A DNA stretch of 64,000 nucleotides, taken from NCBI RefSeq assembly GCF_900090235.1, contig NZ_LT607750.1, forward strand, positions 5,261,001 through 5,325,000, written 5' to 3'. Shown piece by piece: positions 1-7,248 of this stretch. The position numbers and the translations under genes were made by a program. Within the stretch, counting starts at the first letter, position 1; each line of letters starts with the position of its first letter. The notes under the pieces were generated by a model. It saw only the letters and a program-made list of their open reading frames with translations, did no database searches and had not been told where the DNA came from. The DNA is from Micromonospora echinaurantiaca. Its GTDB lineage: Bacteria > Actinomycetota > Actinomycetes > Mycobacteriales > Micromonosporaceae.

Positions 1-170
1 AGGGTGGCACCGATGCCGAGTTGGAAGGCGCCGACGTCGTGGACGAAGTGCCGGTGCTCCGGGAAGTTGACCGCCGCGCTGAACGAGCCCGGTGCGACCA
101 GCGCCCACACCCCGGTCACGACCGCGGACAGACCGAGCAGGGCGGCGATGACGCGAATGATGCCTCTCAT
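1..170 (-). CDS. Membrane protein, C-terminus cut by window edge
   Basis: Only the first 56 codons are present. The ATG is at 168-170 and the gene runs off the left edge. The start reads MRGIIRVIAALLG and continues as a hydrophobic segment to about residue 27, followed by a loop with a HRHFVHDVGAFQ motif and the start of another hydrophobic stretch. This resembles small multi-pass actinobacterial membrane proteins of unknown function that carry a conserved 'RDVGA' or 'HDVGA' turn after helix 1. That family assignment is from memory of the motif, and no function can be given. Confidence 0.6.
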   Translation of the reverse strand, partial: MRGIIRVIAALLGLSAVVTGVWALVAPGSFSAAVNFPEHRHFVHDVGAFQLGIGAT

Positions 171-301
171 GCCCCTTCGACGGAACGGGGCCGGTCGAGG
201 TGACATCCTGCCCGGCCCAGCCTGCGAGCGGCGAGCCGGACGGCAACGACGTCGAGGCCGGACTGCCACCCGCCGGAATGATCCGGCGCTAGGTTGGCGG
301 C

Positions 302-730
302 ATGGAGCAGCGGATCAGCCTGGTCACCCTCGGGGTCGCCGACGTGGCCCGGGCGCGGACCTTCTACGAGCGGCTCGGCTGGCGCGGCCAGGAGGTCGAG
401 GAGACGGTCTTCTTCCAGGCCGGCGGGCTGGCGCTGGTGCTGTGGGGCCGGGCGAAGCTGGCCGACGACGCGGGCGTCGACGACCCCGGCGACGGGTTCG
501 GCGGGATGACGCTGGCGCAGAACGTCCGCTCCCGCGACGAGGTGGACGACCTGCTCGCCGCGGCGGCGGCCGCCGGCGCCGAGGTGACCCGCCCGGCCCG
601 GGAGACCTTCTACGGCGGGTACGCCGGGTGTTTCGCCGACCCGGACGGTCACGTCTGGGAGATCGCCTGGAATCCGGGCTTCCCGCTCGGCCCGGACGGC
701 ACCATCACCGTGCCCGACTTCGGCGGCTGA
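302..730 (+). CDS. VOC (glyoxalase/dioxygenase fold) family protein
   Basis: A 142-residue single-unit VOC protein made of two beta-alpha-beta-beta-beta modules. Typical landmarks are VTLGVADVARARTFYERLGW at residues 8-27 and DPDGHVWEIAWNP near residue 117. The first metal-ligand position of classical glyoxalases, a His or Gln near residue 8, is hydrophobic here, so metal dependence is doubtful. Members of this subgroup range from glyoxalase-like enzymes to antibiotic-binding proteins, and the substrate cannot be predicted. It is transcribed alone and converges on the next gene with only 8 bp between stops. Confidence 0.85.
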   Translation: MEQRISLVTLGVADVARARTFYERLGWRGQEVEETVFFQAGGLALVLWGRAKLADDAGVDDPGDGFGGMTLAQNVRSRDEVDDLLAAAAAAGAEVTRPARETFYGGYAGCFADPDGHVWEIAWNPGFPLGPDGTITVPDFGG

Positions 731-738
731 CCGGCGGG

Positions 739-2010
739 TCAGGGGCTGGGCGTCGGGCAGAGCAGCGGGTCCAGCAGGGGCAGTTCGAGCGGGTCCAGGC
801 AGAGCGTGAGCAGGTTGCCGGGGTCTGCCGACGGTGGGGCGGTGGTCGGCGGCGCGCTCGGGGCCGCCGGCGGGGCGGTGGTCGGGGCGGGCGCGGTGGT
901 GGGCGGCGGCGCGATCGTCGGCGGCGCCGGGGTGGGCGCCGCAATCGCCGGCGGTACGGGGATTCGCCGGCTCGCCGGGGGCGTGGGCCGGGTCGACCGG
1001 TGCCGCCCGGCGCCGCCGGTGGCCCGGGGTGCCGGCTCGCCGGTCACCGACGCGGCCGTCCCGCCGCCCGCCGGCTCGCCGGGGATGGGCGGGGCGGTGA
1101 GCTCGAGCGGTCGCGGCGCGGCGTCCACGGCGGGGGAGCTGCCCACCTGCGCCCGGTACGTCGGACCGGTCGGCCCGGCGTCGACGGCACCGGCGGTCAG
1201 CGTGCCGAACGCCAGCGTGGCGAGGGCGGTGACGGTGGCCACCCGGCGGTCGGGGCGCCGCGCGACCAGCGGGGCGTGGGCCGGCACGACCAGCGGCGGC
1301 GGCACCGGCCGCGCCTGCCGGTGCGCGTCGAGCAGGTCGTCGACCTGCGCGGCGACGGCCGCCCGGCACCCGGTGGCGGTGGCGAAGGCGAGGGTGAGGT
1401 AGAAGCGGAAGTTCACCGCCGCGGTGTCCGGCACCAGCAGCCCGGCGAGCCGCCCGCCGTCGGTGCGGTGCAGCAGGGTGAGCGGGGCGTGGGGGTGGTG
1501 CGCGGGCCCCACCAGGTCCGGGTACGTCCACTCGCGCCGCTGCTCCCGCCCGCCGAACGCGACCCGGTGGTTGGTCACCACCGCCATGCCGGTGTCGACC
1601 GACCGCACGCCTCGCGGCAGGGCCCGGTCGGTGCGGTCGGGGCCGGTCGCGGCACCGGCCAGGCCGGGGGTGGGCAGGCCGGTGACGTGCCGGGCCTCGG
1701 CCTCGACCAGTTCGGCGGTGGGCAGCACCCGGTAGACGACCTCGTCGTCGGCGAGGTCCACCGGCAGGCCGGTACGGGGCTGGGTGCAGCCGAGGAAGCT
1801 GGCGGCCTCGATCTGGAGCCGCACCAGTTGGTCGTGCCGCCGGAGCCAGGCCGCGGTCTCGGCGTCGTACGCGCGCCGCCGCCGGTCGTTCTCGCGCTCC
1901 GACCAGGTGGTGCGCCAGCGGGATTCCGCCGGCGCCGAATCTCTGATGGTGGCCGGTGATGTCGCCGTCACGTCTGGTACAACCGCTCGTCCCGTCGACA
2001 GGACACGCAT
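739..2010 (-). CDS. Membrane-anchored protein of unknown function, paralogue A
   Basis: Not a family I can name. 423 residues: an Arg/Glu-rich, probably coiled-coil N-terminus (30-70), a beta-rich domain with DTGMAVVTNHRV at 139-150 that recalls PH-like folds, a helix with FRFYLTLAFA (201-210), one membrane segment at about 257-275, and a Pro/Thr/Ala-rich outer tail ending in a short segment with two Cys. It shares its whole architecture with the protein at 3348-4514: the same GLP, TN(H/R)R, FRF-LTLAFA and AQ(V/L)D blocks occur in the same order, so the two arose by duplication. No Shine-Dalgarno sequence precedes the ATG, but a TATATC lies 7 nt upstream, which would fit a leaderless mRNA. 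Confidence 0.7.
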   Translation of the reverse strand: MRVLSTGRAVVPDVTATSPATIRDSAPAESRWRTTWSERENDRRRRAYDAETAAWLRRHDQLVRLQIEAASFLGCTQPRTGLPVDLADDEVVYRVLPTAELVEAEARHVTGLPTPGLAGAATGPDRTDRALPRGVRSVDTGMAVVTNHRVAFGGREQRREWTYPDLVGPAHHPHAPLTLLHRTDGGRLAGLLVPDTAAVNFRFYLTLAFATATGCRAAVAAQVDDLLDAHRQARPVPPPLVVPAHAPLVARRPDRRVATVTALATLAFGTLTAGAVDAGPTGPTYRAQVGSSPAVDAAPRPLELTAPPIPGEPAGGGTAASVTGEPAPRATGGAGRHRSTRPTPPASRRIPVPPAIAAPTPAPPTIAPPPTTAPAPTTAPPAAPSAPPTTAPPSADPGNLLTLCLDPLELPLLDPLLCPTPSP

Positions 2011-2083
2011 GACGATCGATATATCCGCGTTGTTCCGGAAAGGAGAGAATTGGCCCGGCGGCCGTCGAGTGGGTCGCCGGGGG

Positions 2084-2566
2084 CTACGACACGACCCGCC
2101 GGGGGTACGCCTCGACCTCCCCCGCCCACTGCTCGGCGGCCGTGGCCAGCGCGTCGGCCGAGACCGTCAGCGCCAGCGGATACACCGCGCTGAGCGGGCG
2201 TCGCGGCATCCACGGGGGCAGCGACTCGTAGGAGAACTCGACCACCAGTTCCACCCGCCGGCGCCGGATGACCCGGCTCCGGAAGGTCAGGTTCGGCTCG
2301 GTGAACCGCACCACCGCCGGCGGCGCCCCCGGAGTCAGCGCGGACTCGGCCCGCCACCGCAGCCAGCCGGTCAGCGCCGCCGCCTCGGCCACGGTCAGGC
2401 AGGGCTCCAGGTGCGACCACGCCTGCCCGTCAGCGGTACGGGCGTCCGTCTCCACGAGCAGCCAGTCGTCCCAGCCCTCGGCGGGGTGGACCGGCGGCTC
2501 GACGCCCGGCTGGTAGCCGACCGGGCGGATCCTCACCCGGGCGCCGTCGTCGGAGCGGATCTCCAT
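2084..2566 (-). CDS. WapI-like immunity family protein
   Basis: 160 residues, starting at ATG 2564-2566; longer upstream reading lacks family resemblance. The order DDWLLVETDA, WSHLEPCLTVAEAAALTGWL, VRFTEPNLTF, FSYESLPPWM and a C-terminal AEQWAGEVEAYPRR matches, from memory, the WapI-type immunity family that neutralises polymorphic toxins in Gram-positive bacteria. In this family the first half makes a beta sandwich and the SLPPW motif is nearly invariant. No toxin, WXG or RHS gene is beside it, so it may be an orphan immunity gene or serve another role. It lies back-to-back with the membrane protein at 2703. Confidence 0.7.
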   Translation of the reverse strand: MEIRSDDGARVRIRPVGYQPGVEPPVHPAEGWDDWLLVETDARTADGQAWSHLEPCLTVAEAAALTGWLRWRAESALTPGAPPAVVRFTEPNLTFRSRVIRRRRVELVVEFSYESLPPWMPRRPLSAVYPLALTVSADALATAAEQWAGEVEAYPRRVVS

Positions 2567-2702
2567 CCGCCCATCATTCCGGACATCAGGGCCGATTCGG
2601 AGCGAATTACCGGGGCCGGGCCATCCCCTGCGGAACCCGGGTCCGGGGCCGGTACGGGAAGACCCCGATGCCGCTGGACGGTGGCCCGGCGAGGCTGGGG
2701 AC

Positions 2703-3299
2703 ATGACGACCGTCCACCCCCGGACCTCCGCGAACCTCGTCCCGACCGCCGCCCTCGGCGCGCCGGCGCTCCTGCTCCTCTACGGCCTGCTGCGGCTGGT
2801 CGACGGGCTGGACGGCCACCGGGGGCCGGGCTGGGCGTGGAACCTCGGGCACACCTTCTTCCTGGTGGCGTTCGTGCTCTTCGCCGTACTCCTGGTCGGG
2901 CTGCGGCGGCTGCTGCGCGCCGCCGCGCCCCGGCAGCGGGCACTCACCATGGTCGCGACCACGCTGGGGCTGGCCGGCGCCGCCGGATTCCTCTGGGTGA
3001 TCCTCGGCGACCTGTTCCCCCGACTCTCCGACGCCGCGCCGCTGCCGGACCCCGCGATGGCGCTCGGGCCGCTGCTGTTCCAGGTCGGCATCCTCACCCT
3101 GCTGGTGCAGGCGGCCACCACCCGGCCCCGGCTGCTGCCGGCCTGGAGCCCGGCGCTGGTGCTGCTCGGCTTCCTGCCGATCGCGGTGAACCTCGACCTG
3201 CTGCCGTTGGGCGCCGCGCTGATCCTCGTCGGCCTGCTGCCCCTGCACCGGCTGACCGAGCATCACCCGGCCGAGCGTGACACCGGAGAGTCATCCTGA
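2703..3299 (+). CDS. Multi-pass membrane protein, function unknown
   Basis: 198 residues with about five or six hydrophobic helices (roughly 14-32, 47-68, 78-104, 118-136, 144-180). The loops are short and charged, and no catalytic or transport motif is recognised. The ATG at 2703 follows a GGGGAC stretch. It sits between the two paralogous anchored proteins, divergent from the WapI-like gene and convergent with paralogue B, so it is a separate transcription unit. Possibly specific to Micromonosporaceae. Confidence 0.6.
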   Translation: MTTVHPRTSANLVPTAALGAPALLLLYGLLRLVDGLDGHRGPGWAWNLGHTFFLVAFVLFAVLLVGLRRLLRAAAPRQRALTMVATTLGLAGAAGFLWVILGDLFPRLSDAAPLPDPAMALGPLLFQVGILTLLVQAATTRPRLLPAWSPALVLLGFLPIAVNLDLLPLGAALILVGLLPLHRLTEHHPAERDTGESS

Positions 3300-3347
3300 T
3301 GCCTCCGCGCCATCCCGCCCGAGGGGAGAACGCGGGCCGGCGGCCGC

Positions 3348-4514
3348 TCAGGTCCAGACGGTACGGCGCACCCCCCGGTGCTCCGCGCAGGCGTCGCGCT
3401 GCCCGCCGGTCAGGCTGACCGCGCCGTCCCGGCACTGCACCAGGTAGCCCCGCCCGGCCCAGAACTGCGGTGTGCAGTCGAACCAGTCGCAGATCTCGGC
3501 GTCCGGCTTGCGGATCCGGTAGCCGCCGCAGAAGTCGTACCCCATCGGGTTGGCCGGCGCGCCGCAGAGCCGCTCCCCGGACGTCGTCTTCGACGGCGCC
3601 GGCGTGGGTGGCGTGCTGCTGCGTTTCGGCTTCGGCTTCGCCGTCGGCGTGGGTCTGGCCACGGCGATCGGCGGCACCGACGGGCCGAGCCGCGGCACGG
3701 CGGTCGGCGCGGGGGTGGCCGCGGCCGCCACCTCGCGGCGGGTCGGGTCCGACGGGTCCGACTCGATGAGCGCGGCGGGCACCAGCACGGCGATGGCCGC
3801 CGCGACCGCCACGGTACGCCGGCCGCCGGGCAGCATCGCGCTGCGCCGGGCCTGCCCCGGCGTGGCGATGCCCGGCCGGATCGGCTTGAGCTGCGCGTGC
3901 TCGGCGATCAGCTCGTCGAGTTGGGCGATGACGGCGTCGCGCTGCTCGATGGCGTCGGCGAAGGCCAGGGTCAGCTTGAACCGGAAGTCCGCGGCGGCGT
4001 CGACGGGCAGCATCAGCCCGGAGGTGCGCCGGCGGTCCAGCACCTGCATCAGCGTCACCGGGGCCGCCGGGTCGTGGGCCAGGCCGGTCATCCGGCCGTA
4101 CGCCCAGTCGCGCCTGCCGCGTCCGCCGAGCAGCACCAGCCGCCGGTTGGTGATCACCGCCATGCCCGCGTCGGCGATCCGCACCCCGTCGGGGCGGCGG
4201 GGCCGCAGCGGCGCGGCGTCGACGGCGACCGTCAGGTCGGGGGCCGGGAGCACGCTGGTGTGCCGGACCTCGACCAGTTGCGCGGCGGGCAGCGCCCAGA
4301 GGACCACCTCGCCGGGGCCGAGCTCCAGCGGCAGCCCGGCGCCGGCTGCGGCCGACCCCTGGAACTCCTCGGCGAGGGTACGCAGTCGCCGCAGTTCGTC
4401 GTCGCGTCGCCGCCAGGCGGCCTCGGCACCGCGATGCGACCGCAGCCGCCGCTCGTTCTGCCGGTGCGCCCACCGGTACCGCCAGGTGGAACCCGTCGAA
4501 TCAGTCCTCGCCAC
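3348..4514 (-). CDS. Membrane-anchored protein of unknown function, paralogue B with DUF3761-like tail
   Basis: 388 residues from GTG 4512-4514, chosen because GAAGGAG lies 5 nt upstream; an earlier GTG at 4589 lacks a ribosome site. Same layout as the protein at 739-2010: charged helix, beta domain with DAGMAVITNRRLVLLGG, FRFKLTLAFA helix, a membrane segment around 'RTVAVAAAIAVLVPAAL', then a Pro/Ala/Thr/Lys-rich linker. Unlike paralogue A it ends in a compact domain with six Cys (three likely disulphides). The last part, CRDGAVSL followed by RDACAEHRGV, resembles DUF3761 domains found in secreted actinobacterial and staphylococcal proteins. The expected topology is cytoplasmic sensor-like domain in, cysteine domain out. 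No function is known. Confidence 0.7.
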   Translation of the reverse strand: MARTDSTGSTWRYRWAHRQNERRLRSHRGAEAAWRRRDDELRRLRTLAEEFQGSAAAGAGLPLELGPGEVVLWALPAAQLVEVRHTSVLPAPDLTVAVDAAPLRPRRPDGVRIADAGMAVITNRRLVLLGGRGRRDWAYGRMTGLAHDPAAPVTLMQVLDRRRTSGLMLPVDAAADFRFKLTLAFADAIEQRDAVIAQLDELIAEHAQLKPIRPGIATPGQARRSAMLPGGRRTVAVAAAIAVLVPAALIESDPSDPTRREVAAAATPAPTAVPRLGPSVPPIAVARPTPTAKPKPKRSSTPPTPAPSKTTSGERLCGAPANPMGYDFCGGYRIRKPDAEICDWFDCTPQFWAGRGYLVQCRDGAVSLTGGQRDACAEHRGVRRTVWT

Positions 4515-4928
4515 GCCGACTCCTTCGCCGCGCAGACAACCAACCGGGGTGTCACAGGTGTTAACTCCGGCGGCGTCCGGCGTGGACACGCCACATCGGG
4601 CGAATCACCCGATCGGCTGAGCAAACCGAACCATTGGGAGGTTCTGCGCCGCGATTTCACATTTCCCGGCCGACCCGCCCACGCTCCGGCGTCAGGGCGG
4701 GTCGACGGCGTCGGCGGAACGTCCCCGCAGCACCGGCCGGGTACGATCACCGGCATGCAGACGGAGCCTCCGGCATCGCTTGCGCCGGCGGCGTGGAAGC
4801 GCTCCCGCTCGCGCTCGGCTCTGCCGAGGCGCACCGCGACCTGCTCCGATCGGCTCACCCGTGGCCGCTGACCCGCCGGCACCCAGCCGTCGCGTCCGGC
4901 GGCACCGCCTGTCCGGCCTGACCGTCCG
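4515..4928. other. 414-bp intergenic region between divergent genes
   Basis: Promoter-bearing space between paralogue B (leftward) and the NB-ARC regulator (rightward). It contains a locally AT-richer stretch around 4610-4670. A short rightward frame from an ATG at 4755 (38 codons) has no support as a gene. No tRNA, riboswitch or convincing palindrome was recognised. Confidence 0.5.
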
Positions 4929-7202
4929 ATGACCGAGCCGAACCGATTCGGCCTGCTGCTGCGGCGGCACCGCGGCGAGGTTGGATTGACGATCGAGGAG
5001 TTGTCCGCGGCCTCGCGGGTGAGCGTCCGGGCGATCAGCGACATGGAACGCGGGCGGAGCCGGGTACCGCAGCGGCGCACCGTCGAGGCGTTGGTACAGG
5101 CGCTGGGCCTGCCGGACGGTGCGGCCACCGCACTGCGGGAGAGCGCGCGCGCCGGCCGCCAGGCCACGTGGCCGGCGCCGGCGTTGGCGCCGCCGCGGAT
5201 CGTCGCCGACTTCACCGGCCGGGATCGCGAGCTGCGCTGGTTGGGCGACCTCGTCACGCTCAGCGCCGAACCGCCCGACCAGCAGCGCCCTCCGGTGGTC
5301 GCAGTGGTGTCCGGGCCGGCCGGCCTGGGCAAGACCGCGCTCATGCTGCAGGCCGCGGCCCGGTACGCCAGGTCCTTTCCGGACGGCGTGCACTTTCTCG
5401 ACCTGCGCGGCCTGGATGATGATCCGCCACGTCCAGGCGACCTGCTGCTGCGCCTGCTGACCGCGCTCGGCGTGGAGGAGACCCGGGTGCCCGGCGACGA
5501 GGACGCCCGAAGTGCCCAGTACCGGGCCGTGCTGCGCGAGCGGCGCTGCCTGCTGCTGCTCGACAACGCCGCCGACGAGACGCAGGTGCGCCCGCTCCTG
5601 CCGGGCACCGGGAGCACGATGACGATCGTCACCAGCCGGCGCGGCCTGGCCGGCCTGGAAGCGGTCGACCGGCTCGCCCTCGCGGCGCTGCCCAGAGGCG
5701 AGGCCGTCGCGCTGCTGCAACGGATCATCGGACCGGAACGATCCGCCGCCGAGCCGGACACCACGCTGTCCGGCCTCGCCCACGCCTGCGGAAACCTGCC
5801 GCTGGCGCTGCGGATCGCCGGCAACCGACTGCTCAGCCGCCCGGACTGGAGTATCGAGTACCTGGTGCGCCGGCTGGCCGGCCAGGACGACCGGCTCGAT
5901 CTGCTGGTTGCCGGAGACCTTCAGATCGCGGCGCCGTTCATGCTCTCCTACCGGCAACTGTCCGCCGCCGCCGCCCGTACGTTCCGCCGGCTGTCGCTGC
6001 TGCCCGGCCCGGACGCCGGGCTGGACCTGGCCGCCCAGGCGGCCGGCCTGAGTGTCCGGGAAACCGAGGTGGCCCTGGAGGAGTTGGCCGAGCTCGGCCT
6101 GCTTCAGCCGGCCACTGACGGTCGTTACCGCTTCCACGACCTCATCAGGTTGTTCGCCCGGGCCCGGTTGGCCGCGGAGGAGACCACGGCGGAGCGGCGG
6201 CACGCCGCGGACCGGGTGGTCACCTGGTTGCTCGCCACCGCGGTCGCCGCCGGACGGTGGTTCGAGCCGGAGCACGCGGCCGAGAGGCGGAGCGGACCAG
6301 CCTCGGCCGAGGAGGCCAGCCGCTGGATCGAGCAGGAGAGCCTGAACTGGCTCGGCGCGCTGCGGGCCGCCTCCGCCGCGGGCCGGCACGCCGAGGTGAT
6401 GGCGGTCGCGGACGCCATGCACTGGTTCTCCGACCGGTGGACGCACTGGGAGCACTGGCTGGAGGTGTTCCAGCTGTCGGCGGCCTCGGCTGAGGTGCTC
6501 GGCGACCCCCGCGACCAGGCGGTCCACCTGAACTACGTCTCCTGGGCGTACACCACCTGCGCCCTGCGTCCCGACCTGGCCGAGGCGCCGGCGCGGGAAG
6601 CGCTGCGGCTCGCCGGCCTGGCGGGTGACCTCAGCCAGCAGGGGTGGGCCTGGCTCTACCTGGGATTCGCGGCCCGGCGCCGCGGCGATGCCAACGAGGC
6701 GCAGGCGGCGGCCCGGCAGTCGCTGCCGCTGTTCGACGCCGCGGCGGACTGGGACGGCTACGCGCAGGCACTGTCGCTGCTGGCCGGCAGCCTCGCCCAG
6801 GCGGGCCGGCATCGGGACGCCCTCGAGCAGTACCGGCGGCTGGAGCTGATCCTGGCGGATCCACGCCGGGCACCGTCCCCGACGGTCAGCGGGGTGACCG
6901 CCGGGCACCTCCACCTGAATGTCGGCCAGAGCCTGCTGGCCCTGCGGCGGTGGGCACCGGCCGCCGCCAGCTTCCGGGTGGCGCTGCCGGTGCTGCAGCG
7001 TTCGGGGGTGCGGCAGAGCGAGGCGCGCTGCCGGCTCGGGCTGGGCACCGCCCTCATGCGGTTGGGTCGGGCGGAGGAGGCCCGGGGGCAACTGCGACGC
7101 GTCGTGCGGATCGCCCGGCGGGTCGGGCCGGTGGACCTGGTGGACCAGGCCCTCGGCCGGCTCGCCGAACTCGACTCGACAGCCGGCCGTCGGGTGTCCT
7201 GA
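4929..7202 (+). CDS. STAND-type regulator: XRE HTH, NB-ARC ATPase, TPR repeats
   Basis: 757 residues. An XRE helix-turn-helix occupies about 6-62 (LTIEELSAASRVSVRAISDME). A linker follows, then an NB-ARC/STAND ATPase with Walker A GPAGLGKTAL near residue 128 and a Walker B-like LLLLLDNAADE near 212, a winged-helix region with RFHDLIRLFARARL near 400, and a helical C-terminal half (490-757) built of TPR-like repeats. It lacks the SARP/BTAD domain of AfsR, so it belongs to the HTH-NB-ARC-TPR group common in streptomycetes and micromonosporas, often pathway regulators. ATP-driven oligomerisation after ligand binding by the TPRs is expected from the family. Its target is unknown. It converges on the subtilase gene across a strong hairpin. 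Confidence 0.9.
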   Translation: MTEPNRFGLLLRRHRGEVGLTIEELSAASRVSVRAISDMERGRSRVPQRRTVEALVQALGLPDGAATALRESARAGRQATWPAPALAPPRIVADFTGRDRELRWLGDLVTLSAEPPDQQRPPVVAVVSGPAGLGKTALMLQAAARYARSFPDGVHFLDLRGLDDDPPRPGDLLLRLLTALGVEETRVPGDEDARSAQYRAVLRERRCLLLLDNAADETQVRPLLPGTGSTMTIVTSRRGLAGLEAVDRLALAALPRGEAVALLQRIIGPERSAAEPDTTLSGLAHACGNLPLALRIAGNRLLSRPDWSIEYLVRRLAGQDDRLDLLVAGDLQIAAPFMLSYRQLSAAAARTFRRLSLLPGPDAGLDLAAQAAGLSVRETEVALEELAELGLLQPATDGRYRFHDLIRLFARARLAAEETTAERRHAADRVVTWLLATAVAAGRWFEPEHAAERRSGPASAEEASRWIEQESLNWLGALRAASAAGRHAEVMAVADAMHWFSDRWTHWEHWLEVFQLSAASAEVLGDPRDQAVHLNYVSWAYTTCALRPDLAEAPAREALRLAGLAGDLSQQGWAWLYLGFAARRRGDANEAQAAARQSLPLFDAAADWDGYAQALSLLAGSLAQAGRHRDALEQYRRLELILADPRRAPSPTVSGVTAGHLHLNVGQSLLALRRWAPAAASFRVALPVLQRSGVRQSEARCRLGLGTALMRLGRAEEARGQLRRVVRIARRVGPVDLVDQALGRLAELDSTAGRRVS

Positions 7203-7205
7203 GCA

Positions 7206-7236
7206 GCGGGGCCGGGCGGTCGCCGCCCGGCCCCGC
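7206..7236. terminator. Bidirectional terminator hairpin
   Basis: Perfect 14-bp inverted repeat GCGGGGCCGGGCGG with a 3-nt TCG loop, between the convergent stops at 7202 and 7249. There is no U tract, as is usual for actinobacterial hairpins. Confidence 0.8.
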
Positions 7237-7248
7237 ACGCCCGCACCG

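Noticed and set aside
167..1531. Long leftward reading frame overlapping the VOC gene and paralogue A
   Set aside because: High-GC shadow frame; translation is Arg/Pro/Gly-rich without family resemblance and conflicts with two well-supported genes.
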